Shown: positions 53,200 through 61,670 of the stretch, one piece after another
Layout: the number at the start of each line of letters is the position of its first letter
Numbering within the stretch: position 1 is the stretch's first letter
Origin: an uncultured Lachnospiraceae bacterium
GTDB lineage: Bacteria; Bacillota; Clostridia; Lachnospirales; Lachnospiraceae
Assembly: GCA_910578555.1 (NCBI GenBank)
Contig: CAJTPS010000005.1
Coordinates: 62,001-126,000, forward strand
Reading direction: 5' to 3'
DNA length: 64,000 bases
Position numbers and translations under genes: made by a program
The notes under the pieces: model-generated
What the model was told of the DNA's origin: nothing
Databases searched by the model: none
Seen by the model: only the letters and a program-made list of their open reading frames with translations

Positions 53200-53670
53200 A
53201 TGGCAATAGAACGGGTAAAAGAGTACTTCAAACAATATAACATGGAGGCGCGGATCATCGAACTGGCGGAGTCCAGCGCGACGGTGGAACTGGCGGCGCA
53301 CGCGCTTGGGTGTGAACCGGCGCGTATCGCGAAATCGCTCTCTTTTATGGTAAATGATACGCCGGTTCTGGTGATCTGTGCCGGAGATGTGAAGATTGAT
53401 AATGCCAAATATAAGGCGAAATTTGCAACGAAAGCCAGAATGCTCACAGCCGAACAGGCGGAAATGCTGATCGGACATGCCGTTGGTGGCGTATGCCCTT
53501 TTGGCATTAACGAGGGCGTTGAGGTATATCTGGATGAGTCGTTAAAACGATTTACCACGGTATTTCCGGCATGTGGAAGCGCAAACAGCGCCATTGAACT
53601 GACCATTCCGGAGATGGAGCAGTATTCCGGCTATACGGAGTGGGTGGATGTCTGCAGGATACGGGAGTAG
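53200..53670 (+). CDS. YbaK/EbsC (aminoacyl-tRNA deacylase-like) protein
   Basis: A 156-residue YbaK-type editing domain. VKEYFKQYNMEARIIELAES, R-I-A-K-S-L-S-F, GVCPFGINEGVEVYLDESLK and FPACGSANSAIELT are family signatures. Relatives remove wrongly attached amino acids (Cys or Pro-type) from tRNA. The stop is followed at once by a copy of the dispersed palindrome. Confidence 0.92.
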   Translation: MAIERVKEYFKQYNMEARIIELAESSATVELAAHALGCEPARIAKSLSFMVNDTPVLVICAGDVKIDNAKYKAKFATKARMLTAEQAEMLIGHAVGGVCPFGINEGVEVYLDESLKRFTTVFPACGSANSAIELTIPEMEQYSGYTEWVDVCRIRE

Positions 53671-53673
53671 CCG

Positions 53674-53707
53674 GTGACAGTGAAGCCGAAGGCTGAACTG
53701 TTACGAG
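53674..53707 (+). repeat. Dispersed palindromic repeat, copy 4
   Basis: GTGACAGTGAAGCCGAAGGC followed by TGAACTGTTACGAG. This is the most regular copy: 8-bp outer stem with one G.U, tandem G.A/A.G mismatch, 4-bp inner stem, GAA loop. Confidence 0.8.
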
Positions 53708-53775
53708 TAGCCGCGTAAAAACAGGGTGCAGTCTTGACAAAGTTGCGACAACGTGGCTCATAAATGGAGAAAAGC

Positions 53776-54348
53776 ATGAAAAATATGATCATTAAAAAAG
53801 GTTCTTACGGCTATATTGAAAATCATAAGGCCGTTACGGCACTCAGAACCATGATTTTTGTTCTGGTATCCGTCGGACTGTATGTGATTGGATATGTGGA
53901 GACGGGAAGCAGTAAGAATCTGCTGACGGTCGTGGCGGTTCTTGTCTGTCTGCCCGCCTGCAAGAGCATGGTGAATTTCATTATATTTCTGAAGGCCAAA
54001 GGGTGCAGCGAGGCGCTTAAGAATGAAGTCAGCGTCTTTGATGAGAAGCTGACGGTCTTCTATGATATGTACTTTACTTCTTATCAGAAGAATTATCCGG
54101 TCAGCCATATGGCATTAAAAGGCAGCGTATTATGCGGCATCACGGAGAACCCGAAATGTGATTGTAATGCGGCCCAAAATCATCTGGAACAGATGCTCAC
54201 ACAGGAAGGAATCAAGAATCTTACGGTTAAGATTTTTTCTCAAAAGGATAAATACATTGACCGACTGAGTCAGTTGGCGTATTTAGAAACCGACGAGCAC
54301 AGAAACCGGCAGGGGATCATTGACCTGCTGTATTCCATTACCATTTGA
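53776..54348 (+). CDS. Membrane protein, unknown
   Basis: A 190-residue protein with two adjacent membrane helices near the N-terminus (MIFVLVSVGLYVIGYVETGS, LTVVAVLVCLPACKSMVNFI) and a cytoplasmic part of about 110 residues (MYFTSYQKNYPVSHMALKGS, YIDRLSQLAYLETDEHRN). No family is recognised with certainty. The start at 53776 is chosen for GGAG six bases upstream; an ATG at 53764 is in frame and part of that site. It lies between YbaK and a pseudouridine synthase. Confidence 0.7.
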   Translation: MKNMIIKKGSYGYIENHKAVTALRTMIFVLVSVGLYVIGYVETGSSKNLLTVVAVLVCLPACKSMVNFIIFLKAKGCSEALKNEVSVFDEKLTVFYDMYFTSYQKNYPVSHMALKGSVLCGITENPKCDCNAAQNHLEQMLTQEGIKNLTVKIFSQKDKYIDRLSQLAYLETDEHRNRQGIIDLLYSITI

Positions 54349-54410
54349 CCGGGGCAGAACGGTTATGATTTGTATTTTGAATGAATCATAAGGAAAACGG
54401 AGACAACGCC

Positions 54411-55514
54411 ATGTATCAGACGATCATCACGGATCGGGAAGCCGGACAGCGGTTCGATAAATATCTTCACAGGATTTTGCCCGGAGCGGGAAACAGTTTC
54501 CTGTATAAGATGCTCCGCAAGAAAAACATCACGCTCAATGGTAAGAAAGCTGACGGGAGAGAGAAGACAGCCGCAGGCGACAGTGTGGCCATCTACTTTT
54601 CCGATGAGACACTTGCGAAGTTCATGGACCGCGGCATCGGAGGAGATACCGCCCGGGCCGCATATGTGGCAGAAGATGCAGTGAAGTGCGGTATGGATGA
54701 AGCGGCGGAATATCTGTCTGCATATCACAGGCTTCCGGAGGTCCGGATACTGTATGAGAACGATCATATATTACTGGCCGATAAGCCGGTGGGCGTATTG
54801 TCACAGAAAGCGGCTAAGAAGGACATTTCCCTGAACGAATGGCTGATTGGATATCTGCTGCATAAAGGCGACGTGACGGCAGATGACCTTATTATATACA
54901 AACCATCCGTCTGCAACCGGCTCGACCGCAATACAAGCGGTATTGTACTCTGCGCCAAGTCTCTGAAAGGCGCTCAGATGCTGAGTGAACTCCTGAAGAA
55001 CAGAACACTTCACAAATATTATCAGCTGTATGTAAAGGGATGTATTTATGAAGCGCATATGATCGAAGGCTTTCTGGTCAAAGATGAACGGCATAATAAA
55101 GTGACGGTCATACCGGCGGTTTCACCGGACATGAGCACGGGACGGCATGCAGGAGGAACGGAGCAGGGAAGCGAAGGCGCCTATATCAGAACCGCTTACA
55201 GACCACTTAAGCCGGAAGGTGATAAGACGCTTCTGGAGGTGGAACTTATGACCGGTAAAACGCATCAGATCCGGGCACATCTGGCAAGTATCGGGCATCC
55301 GTTATTAGGAGATTACAAATACGGGGATAAGGCGTGGAATGATATTTATCAGAAAAAATATCATATCAGTTCTCAACTTCTGCATGCTTATAAAGTCGTG
55401 TTCCCGCAGTTGGAAGAACCGTTTGCGGATATCAGCGGCCGGACCTTCTATGCTGAACTGCCGGATCTCTTCCGGCAAGTAAGCGGGCAGGCGGAACCGT
55501 GTGTAAAACCGTAA
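54411..55514 (+). CDS. RluA-family pseudouridine synthase
   Basis: A 367-residue rRNA/tRNA pseudouridine synthase. N-terminal S4 domain (QRFDKYLHRILPGAGNSFLY), catalytic domain with NRLDRNTSGIVLCAKSLKGA containing the active aspartate, and MTGKTHQIRAHLASIGHPLL. It is about 40-60 residues longer than typical RluC/RluD, with an insert around residues 70-100 after the S4 domain and another near VSPDMSTGRHAGGTEQGSEG. The start at 54411 follows GGAG; an ATG at 54381 is an alternative. RecU follows after about 45 bases. Confidence 0.92.
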   Translation: MYQTIITDREAGQRFDKYLHRILPGAGNSFLYKMLRKKNITLNGKKADGREKTAAGDSVAIYFSDETLAKFMDRGIGGDTARAAYVAEDAVKCGMDEAAEYLSAYHRLPEVRILYENDHILLADKPVGVLSQKAAKKDISLNEWLIGYLLHKGDVTADDLIIYKPSVCNRLDRNTSGIVLCAKSLKGAQMLSELLKNRTLHKYYQLYVKGCIYEAHMIEGFLVKDERHNKVTVIPAVSPDMSTGRHAGGTEQGSEGAYIRTAYRPLKPEGDKTLLEVELMTGKTHQIRAHLASIGHPLLGDYKYGDKAWNDIYQKKYHISSQLLHAYKVVFPQLEEPFADISGRTFYAELPDLFRQVSGQAEPCVKP

Positions 55515-55558
55515 CGAGGATACTGTAAGACAGATGCGTTAAATGAGGAATGGAACTT

Positions 55559-56095
55559 ATGGCGACCTGGAACTCCCGCGGTTTGCGCGGTTCAACATTA
55601 GAGGATCTGATCAACCGGACCAATGAGAAATATCTCGAGAACGGGCTGGCGCTGATCCAGAAAATACCGACCCCCATTACCCCGATCAACATCGACAAGG
55701 AGAGCCGGCATATTACGCTCGCTTATTTTGACCAGAAGAGCACGGTGGACTATATCGGCGCGGTACAGGGGATTCCGGTCTGCTTCGATGCCAAGGAATG
55801 TGCCGTGGACACTTTTTCCCTTCAGAATATTCATGAACATCAGGTCGAGTTCATGGGGCAGTTTGAGAAGCAAAAAGGGATTGCCTTCTTCCTGATTTAT
55901 TATTCCCATAAGGATATTTTTTATTATCTGCCCTACGAGATGCTGCGGTTCTTCTGGGACAGGGCGAAGGAGGGCGGCAGGAAAAGTTTCCGTTATGAAG
56001 AATTGAATCCGGCATATATTTTACCGAAGAAACACGGGATTTTAGTCCCATATCTGGATATGCTGCAAAAGGATCTGGACGACCGGGTTGAATGA
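55559..56095 (+). CDS. recU: Holliday junction resolvase RecU
   Basis: Resolves four-way DNA junctions in recombination, 178 residues. NSRGLRGSTLEDLINRTNEK, IQKIPTPITPI and the active-site stretch STVDYIGAVQGIPVCFDAKE, with the metal-binding aspartate in VDY and D-A-K-E, match RecU closely. In Bacillus recU sits beside ponA; here the penicillin-binding protein gene is not present and the next gene is hisZ. The start at 55559 has GAGG ten bases upstream; 55550 is too close to it. Confidence 0.93.
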   Translation: MATWNSRGLRGSTLEDLINRTNEKYLENGLALIQKIPTPITPINIDKESRHITLAYFDQKSTVDYIGAVQGIPVCFDAKECAVDTFSLQNIHEHQVEFMGQFEKQKGIAFFLIYYSHKDIFYYLPYEMLRFFWDRAKEGGRKSFRYEELNPAYILPKKHGILVPYLDMLQKDLDDRVE

Positions 56096-56109
56096 GAAGC
56101 AAGAAAAAA

Positions 56110-56138
56110 TTGACAAAGAGAATAAAGTGGGGTATAGT
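56110..56138 (+). promoter_or_regulatory. Promoter of the histidine operon
   Basis: TTGACA at 56110 and TATAGT at 56133 with a 17-base spacer. The start near 56145 gives a leader of about 145 bases before hisZ that contains a structured element. Confidence 0.85.
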
Positions 56139-56190
56139 GTATGGAGTTTAGCTTGCTAGTGAATTAGAGAATTAGCGCTTTAAAGCGATA

Positions 56191-56280
56191 AAGTATTGTG
56201 CAGGAGCATCACTATTTTGTGTGATGGTCGACGCAAAGTTAAGATTTGTGCCGACCCATCGCGTAAACGCTCCAGAATGG
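56191..56280 (+). promoter_or_regulatory. Pseudoknot-type structured leader of hisZ
   Basis: A weak hairpin A (GTG 56198/CAC 56210 with mismatched extensions) exposes the loop CAGGAGCAT. Its GGAGC is complementary to GCTCC (56269), right before AGAATGGAG. Hairpin B (GGTCG, CGCAAA with TTTGTG, CGACC, 56226-56255) lies between. CATCAC (56207) can instead pair with GTGATG (56221), an alternative fold. The 3' part TCGCGTAAACG, then TCC, and GAATGGAG is shared with the hisD leader. Confidence 0.5.
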
Positions 56281-56288
56281 AGAGCATT

Positions 56289-57419
56289 ATGAGCAGAAAA
56301 TTAGTACATACACCGGAAGGGGTAAGAGACATATATGGCGACGAGAAGGCTAAGAAGACAGTTGTGGAACGGCTTTTGCATGAGAAGATACACAGCTGTG
56401 GTTATCGGGATATTCAGACGCCTACCTTTGAATTTTTTGATGTTTTTTCCAAAGAGGTAGGTACAACGCCATCCAAGGAACTGTATAAGTTCTTTGATAA
56501 AGAGGGCAATACACTGGTTCTCCGGCCGGATTTTACACCTTCTATTGCCAGATGTGCCGCGAAGTACTTTATGGATGAGGATGTGCCGATCCGCTTCTGT
56601 TATCAGGGCAATACGTTTACAAACACTTCGAATCTTCAAGGAAAATTAAAAGAAGTGACCCAGATGGGTGCCGAACTGATCGGGGACGATTCTGTGCAGG
56701 CGGATGCCGAGATGATCGCCATGACGATAGAAGCGCTGTACCATGCCGGACTGTCCGATTTCCAGATCAGTATCGGAAATCTGGAATATTTCAAGGGAAT
56801 CTGTGCTGAGGCAGGTCTGGATGAGGAGACGGAACTGGAACTGCGGGAGTATATATCCGGTAAGAACTATTTTGGGGCGGAGGAACTGTTAGACCGCATT
56901 CATGTGAAAAAGAAAAATAAAGAACTGCTTCTTAAGGTCGGCGATCTGTTCGGCACGGTGTCAATTCTGGAGGAAGCGAAGAAGGCTGTCTCCAATGAAC
57001 GCTCCAGGAATGCGATAGACCGTCTTGAGAAAGTTTATCAGGTGCTCTGTGATTACGGTGTGGAGAAATATGTTTCCTTTGACCTCGGCATGTTAAGTAA
57101 GTATAATTACTATACGGGCATTATTTTCAAGGGATATACTTTCGGCGTGGGAGATGCCATTGTAAAGGGCGGACGTTACAACAATCTGCTCGGACGTTTC
57201 GGTAAAGACGCCGCCGCCATCGGCTTTGTGATCGTGGTGGATGATCTGCTGGCGGCAATGGGACGTCAGGGCGTGGTGATTTCCGGTATCGACAGTTATG
57301 TGAAGCTGTATTATACCGAAGCGGATTTCAGGGAGAAGCTTCAGGAGGCAAAACATCTCCGGGCATCCGGTAAGAATGTGGAACTGTTGCCGTCAGGGCA
57401 ATCACTTCGCAAACGCTAA
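56289..57419 (+). CDS. hisZ: ATP phosphoribosyltransferase regulatory subunit
   Basis: A 376-residue histidyl-tRNA-synthetase-like protein that has no aminoacylation role but activates the short HisG. The class II core is seen: TPEGVRDIYGDEKAKK, TPTFEFFDVFSKEVG, motif 2 FRFC-like IRFCYQGNTF, and GGRYNNLLGRFGKDAAAIGF as motif 3. The anticodon-binding domain is absent, as expected for HisZ. Start 56289 follows ATGGAGAG, itself an in-frame ATG 12 bases upstream. First gene of the his operon, with promoter and structured leader. Confidence 0.94.
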   Translation: MSRKLVHTPEGVRDIYGDEKAKKTVVERLLHEKIHSCGYRDIQTPTFEFFDVFSKEVGTTPSKELYKFFDKEGNTLVLRPDFTPSIARCAAKYFMDEDVPIRFCYQGNTFTNTSNLQGKLKEVTQMGAELIGDDSVQADAEMIAMTIEALYHAGLSDFQISIGNLEYFKGICAEAGLDEETELELREYISGKNYFGAEELLDRIHVKKKNKELLLKVGDLFGTVSILEEAKKAVSNERSRNAIDRLEKVYQVLCDYGVEKYVSFDLGMLSKYNYYTGIIFKGYTFGVGDAIVKGGRYNNLLGRFGKDAAAIGFVIVVDDLLAAMGRQGVVISGIDSYVKLYYTEADFREKLQEAKHLRASGKNVELLPSGQSLRKR

Positions 57420-57474
57420 AAGACGAAGTGAAAAAGAAAAAATCATAAAACCGTAGAAAGAGTGCTTGGATAAA

Positions 57475-58119
57475 ATGAGTGAAGACAGATATTTAACCTT
57501 TGCCCTCGGCAAAGGCAGGCTTGCCAATAAAACAATGGATCTATTTGAGAAGATCGGCATCACTTGCGATGAGATGAAGGATAAGGATTCCCGCAGGCTT
57601 ATTTTTGTAAATGAGGAACTGAAACTGAAATTTTTCCTTGCGAAAGGTCCGGATGTGCCGACTTATGTGGAATATGGAGCCGCGGATATCGGCGTTGTCG
57701 GCAAGGATACCATCATGGAAGAAAACAGAAGGGTCTATGAGGTGCTGGATCTTGGATACGGCAAGTGCCGGATGTGCGTGTGCGGACCGGAGAGCGCCGG
57801 GGAGTTATTACAGCACCATGAGATGATCCGTGTAGCCAGTAAATATCCGAATATTGCCAAAGACTATTTCTACAATAAAAAGCATCAGACGGTAGATATC
57901 ATCAAGTTAAACGGCTCTGTAGAACTCGGTCCGATTGTACAACTTGCCGATGTGATCGTGGATATCGTGGAGACGGGTTCAACGCTGAAAGAAAACGGTC
58001 TGAAAGTATTAGAAGAAATCTGTCCGTTGTCGGCGCGCATGATCGTAAATCAAGTCAGTATGCAGATGGAACCGGAGCGGATCAAGAAGCTGATTCATGA
58101 TTTACGAAAACATATTTGA
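57475..58119 (+). CDS. hisG: ATP phosphoribosyltransferase, short form
   Basis: First enzyme of histidine synthesis, 214 residues, the short form that needs HisZ. ALGKGRLANKTMDLFEKIGI, YVEYGAADIGVVGKDTI and the PRPP site IVDIVETGSTLKENGL are seen. The C-terminal regulatory domain of long HisG is absent. Start ATG 57475 (a TTG at 57466 is in frame). Between this gene and hisD lies a structured leader of about 100 bases. Confidence 0.96.
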   Translation: MSEDRYLTFALGKGRLANKTMDLFEKIGITCDEMKDKDSRRLIFVNEELKLKFFLAKGPDVPTYVEYGAADIGVVGKDTIMEENRRVYEVLDLGYGKCRMCVCGPESAGELLQHHEMIRVASKYPNIAKDYFYNKKHQTVDIIKLNGSVELGPIVQLADVIVDIVETGSTLKENGLKVLEEICPLSARMIVNQVSMQMEPERIKKLIHDLRKHI

Positions 58120-58134
58120 ATCTTTTTCACACGC

Positions 58135-58217
58135 AAATTTGTGCCGGAGCGTCACAAATTTATGACTTTGCTTTAGCAAAGTCATGCTCCTTGTCGCGTA
58201 AACGTTCCGGAATGGAG
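58135..58217 (+). promoter_or_regulatory. Pseudoknot-type structured leader of hisD
   Basis: Hairpin A: AAATTTGTG (58135) pairs perfectly with CACAAATTT (58153). Its nine-base loop CCGGAGCGT is complementary over all nine bases (one G.U) to ACGTTCCGG (58202), two bases before the ATGGAG ribosome binding site. Hairpin B: ATGACTTTGC, TTTA, GCAAAGTCAT (58162-58185). GCTCC (58186) can alternatively pair with GGAGC of loop A, or its CTCC with GGAG of the ribosome binding site. It sits inside the operon. Confidence 0.62.
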
Positions 58218-58223
58218 ATTAAG

Positions 58224-59516
58224 ATGAGAACAGTCAGATTAACTGCGGAAACGCAGAAAGACATATTGGGCACGCTGCTTAAGAGAAGCCCGAATAATTA
58301 TACGGAGTATGAGACCATCGTCGCCGATATCATCAAGAGTGTGAGAGAACAGGGGGACGGCGCGGTTTTTGAGTATACGAGGAAATTTGATAAATGGGAG
58401 ATTAACGCGGAGAATATTCGCGTGACGGAGGCCGAGATCGACGAAGCTTTTGCGGCAATGGATAAGCGTTTCGTGGAGGTCATGAAGCACTCGGCAGCCA
58501 ATATCGAAGATTTTCACCGCAGACAGCTGCGCAACAGCTGGATTGACACCAGACCGGATGGCAGTATTCTGGGACAGCGGATTCTGCCGATCGCAATATC
58601 CGGCGTGTATGTGCCCGGCGGCAAAGCTGCCTATCCGAGCAGTCTGTTGATGAATGTGATTCCGGCTAAGGTGGCTGGCGTATCGAAGATCATCATGACG
58701 ACGCCGGCCGGCGCTGACGGCAGGGTCAATCCCGGCACGCTGGCAGCCGCCAGAATCGCGGGTGTAGATGAAATCTATAAAGTGGGAGGCGCACAGGCGA
58801 TAGCGGCCATGACGTTTGGCACACAGAGTATCCCGAAGGTAGATAAGATTACCGGACCGGGTAACATTTTCGTGGCGCTCGCCAAGAAAGCGTGTTTCGG
58901 CTATGTAAGCATCGATTCGATCGCGGGTCCCAGCGAGATACTGGTGATTGCGGATGAGACGGCAAATCCGCGCTATGTGGCGGCAGACCTGCTTTCACAG
59001 GCAGAACACGACGAACTGGCCAGCGCGATTCTGATCACCACAGACGAACGTGTGGCGGAGGCGGTGAACCGGGAGATCGAACATTTCCTGCCGACGTTGT
59101 CCCGGGAGGAGATTATTCGGAAGTCTCTGGACAATTACGGATTCATTCTGCTGGCGGATTCCATGACGGATGCCGTGGCCGCTGCAAACGCTATTGCATC
59201 GGAGCATGTAGAGATTCTGACGCAAGATCCATATAATGTAATGACGAAGATTCAGAACGCAGGCGCGATTTTCCTGGGAGAATATTCTTCCGAACCTCTG
59301 GGGGATTATTATGCGGGACCGAATCATATTCTGCCGACCAACGGGACGGCAAGGTTTTTCTCACCGTTAAGTGTGGATGATTTCGTGAAGAAGACCAGTA
59401 TTATATCCTATTCCGAAGAATCGCTTCATAAGGCACATCGGGATATCGAACTTTTTGCCGAAAAAGAGGGACTGACGGCGCACGCAAACTCCATCCGGGT
59501 GCGTTTTCAGGAGTGA
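58224..59516 (+). CDS. hisD: Histidinol dehydrogenase
   Basis: Last two oxidations of histidine synthesis, 430 residues. PIAISGVYVPGGKAAYPSSL, DKITGPGNIFVALAKKACFG, SIAGPSEILVIADETANPRY and the zinc/catalytic LLSQAEHDELASAIL are present, as is SEHVEILTQDPY. Start 58224 follows GGAG by six bases and begins MRTVRLTAETQ. It is translated from behind a pseudoknot-type leader that may set its own expression within the operon. Confidence 0.96.
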   Translation: MRTVRLTAETQKDILGTLLKRSPNNYTEYETIVADIIKSVREQGDGAVFEYTRKFDKWEINAENIRVTEAEIDEAFAAMDKRFVEVMKHSAANIEDFHRRQLRNSWIDTRPDGSILGQRILPIAISGVYVPGGKAAYPSSLLMNVIPAKVAGVSKIIMTTPAGADGRVNPGTLAAARIAGVDEIYKVGGAQAIAAMTFGTQSIPKVDKITGPGNIFVALAKKACFGYVSIDSIAGPSEILVIADETANPRYVAADLLSQAEHDELASAILITTDERVAEAVNREIEHFLPTLSREEIIRKSLDNYGFILLADSMTDAVAAANAIASEHVEILTQDPYNVMTKIQNAGAIFLGEYSSEPLGDYYAGPNHILPTNGTARFFSPLSVDDFVKKTSIISYSEESLHKAHRDIELFAEKEGLTAHANSIRVRFQE

Positions 59517-59651
59517 TCGGGCACGATTGCTGTTTGAACAGGATTTCTATATCGCATAAAATTGTAAGCTGAAGGATATCAGGGTGCAGAGGCTATAATA
59601 TGACAGGAATGCCGGTATCAGATGACATTTCAGCAGAAAGAGGGTTTATAA

Positions 59652-60242
59652 ATGACCAGAACCGCAAATATTAACCGTAAAACGAAAGAAACGGATATTG
59701 CGCTCTCTCTTAATATTGACGGAACGGGCGTCTCGGATGTGCATACCGGAATCGGTTTCTTTGATCATATGCTGGAAGGATTTTCCAGACATGGTTTTTT
59801 TGATTTAAAATTGAAAGTAAACGGAGATTTGGAAGTGGACGGACACCATACCGTGGAAGATACGGGAATTGTGCTTGGCACAGCGATCAGGGAAGCAATC
59901 GGCGACAAGGCGGGAATCAGGCGATACGGTTCCTTTGTTCTGCCGATGGACGACGCACTCTGCCTGTGCGCTGTTGACTTATGCGGGAGACCGTATTTTG
60001 CTTTTGACTGTGCATTTGATGTTGAGCGCGTAGGAGCGCTTGACACGGAACTGGTAAAGGAATTTTTCTATGCTGTCTCTTACGGCGCAGGCATGAATCT
60101 GCATATTAAGATGCTGAGCGGTGCGAATGCCCATCATATGATTGAAGCGATGTTTAAGGCATTCGGCAAGGCGCTGGATGAAGCGACGGCTTATGATGAA
60201 CGGATTCGCGGCGTACTCAGCACTAAGGGCGCGCTGGCATAG
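59652..60242 (+). CDS. hisB: Imidazoleglycerol-phosphate dehydratase
   Basis: Monofunctional dehydratase, 196 residues, without the HisB phosphatase part found in enterobacteria. Manganese-binding signatures GIGFFDHMLEGFSRHGFFDL, DGHHTVEDTGIVLG and ANAHHMIEAMFKAFGKALD are present. It lies 135 bases after hisD. Ribosome binding site GAGGGTTTATAA. Confidence 0.96.
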   Translation: MTRTANINRKTKETDIALSLNIDGTGVSDVHTGIGFFDHMLEGFSRHGFFDLKLKVNGDLEVDGHHTVEDTGIVLGTAIREAIGDKAGIRRYGSFVLPMDDALCLCAVDLCGRPYFAFDCAFDVERVGALDTELVKEFFYAVSYGAGMNLHIKMLSGANAHHMIEAMFKAFGKALDEATAYDERIRGVLSTKGALA

Positions 60243-60313
60243 TCCCTCGCGGCATGAGCATATCGGCGTATGCCCGCGGAAATATAAACAGAAGAAAGGT
60301 ATCAGCACTTACT

Positions 60314-61597
60314 ATGAGCTACAAGAAATTTATTCCCTGTATTTATTTATATAGAGGCGATGCAGTCAAAGGCTTCTCAGACCACACGATCATTGACACC
60401 AACCCGGTAGCACTGGCCAAGTTCTACAGCGACAATAATGCGGATGAACTCATTGTATATGACATGTCCGAGGGTGATGCAGAGCATGAAGAGGCGCTTG
60501 ATCTCATTAAGGCGCTCTGCAATGAGGCGGAGGTTCCCGTAATCGGCGCCGGGAACGTCAGGCGTATGGAGGATGTCAAGAAACTGCTGTACGCCGGCTG
60601 TAAGAAAGCGGCGCTCAACTATTCCAGACCGGAGAATGTGGAACTTACGGAAGAAGTGTCTTTAAAATTTGGCAGGGATAAGATCGTGGCATGTGTATCG
60701 GATGCGGAGACGATCACGGATAATGCGTTCCTTCTGTCGCAGTATGTGGAGGAACTCATTTTAGTGAAAGAGAAGGGATTAAAAGAAGCGATCAGCGTAT
60801 CTAAAATGCCTTTGATTGCTTCTGTGCCGGAAGTTTCTCTCGATAAAATACTGGAACTGCTGTCCAAAGACAACGTGCGCGGCATATCCGGCTACGCGAT
60901 CAACCAGAATGCCAAGGAACTGCTTGCCATCAAAGCGCTCTGCCAGAACAACGGCATCGCGGTCAATACCTTTGAGCCCGAGATCCGCTGGGAAGAGTTT
61001 AAACTGAACTCCGACGGACATGTGACGGTAGTCGTCCAGGATTATAAGACGGATGAAGTCCTGATGGTGGCTTATATGAATGAGGAAGCCTATAATATGA
61101 CGCTTAAGACGGGCAAGATGACTTATTACAGCAGAAGCCGTCAGGAACTTTGGGTAAAAGGAGAGACAAGCGGCCACTTCCAGTATGTGAAATCGCTCAT
61201 GGCGGACTGCGATAAGGACACGATCCTTGCTAAGGTTTCCCAGATCGGGGCTGCCTGCCATACAGGTGCGCATTCCTGCTTCTTCAACGAGATCATGACC
61301 AAAGAATATGAAGAGACAAATCCGCTCAGAGTGTTCGAGCAGGTGTTTGATGTGATTAAGGACCGCAAAATACATCCGAAGGAGGGCTCTTACACAAATT
61401 ATCTGTTTGATAAAGGCATCGATAAGATCTTGAAGAAACTCGGTGAAGAAGCGACAGAAATCGTAATTGCAGCCAAGAACCCTAACGCAAACGAGGTTAA
61501 GTATGAAATTTCGGATTTTCTGTATCATATGATGGTGCTGATGGCCGAGAAAAATGTGACCTGGGAAGAGATTACGACAGAATTGGCGCAAAGATAG
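60314..61597 (+). CDS. hisIE: HisIE fused to a catalytically degenerate HisF-like barrel
   Basis: A 427-residue fusion. Residues 1-213 align with HisF (KKFIPCIYLYRGDAVKGFSD, then P-V-A-L-A-K-F-Y, ADELIVYDM), but the catalytic aspartate after the first strand is Y (PCIY for C-L-D), the second at about D130 of the Thermotoga enzyme is replaced (ACVSDAE), and the G-G-G phosphate loop is GAG. Residues about 222-318 are HisI (phosphoribosyl-AMP cyclohydrolase): LMVAYMNEEAYNMTLKTGKM, YYSRSRQELWVKGETSGHFQ and the zinc site GAACHTGAHSCFF. Residues 332-427 are HisE (pyrophosphatase) with KKLGEEATEIVIAA. Start 60314 begins the barrel. Last gene of the operon; hisC, hisA, hisH and active hisF are not in this window. 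Confidence 0.93.
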   Translation: MSYKKFIPCIYLYRGDAVKGFSDHTIIDTNPVALAKFYSDNNADELIVYDMSEGDAEHEEALDLIKALCNEAEVPVIGAGNVRRMEDVKKLLYAGCKKAALNYSRPENVELTEEVSLKFGRDKIVACVSDAETITDNAFLLSQYVEELILVKEKGLKEAISVSKMPLIASVPEVSLDKILELLSKDNVRGISGYAINQNAKELLAIKALCQNNGIAVNTFEPEIRWEEFKLNSDGHVTVVVQDYKTDEVLMVAYMNEEAYNMTLKTGKMTYYSRSRQELWVKGETSGHFQYVKSLMADCDKDTILAKVSQIGAACHTGAHSCFFNEIMTKEYEETNPLRVFEQVFDVIKDRKIHPKEGSYTNYLFDKGIDKILKKLGEEATEIVIAAKNPNANEVKYEISDFLYHMMVLMAEKNVTWEEITTELAQR

Positions 61598-61620
61598 CTC
61601 AACTATCTCTCTAAATAAAT

Positions 61621-61670
61621 ATAACGGTAGTTATGATAATCTGTTTTTATTGTAACTGCCGTTATTTTAA
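61621..61670 (+). terminator. Terminator of the histidine operon
   Basis: ATAACGGTAGTTA at 61621 pairs with TAACTGCCGTTAT at 61653 (13 bp, one G.U), loop of about 19 bases, followed by TTTAA. The T-rich loop may also contribute. Confidence 0.78.

Noticed and set aside
56145..56288. Histidine-rich leader peptide attenuator for the his operon
   Set aside because: CATCACTAT encodes His-His-Tyr in one frame, but no start codon and ribosome binding site lead into it, and the nearest ATG frame (56141) gives a short peptide without histidine.
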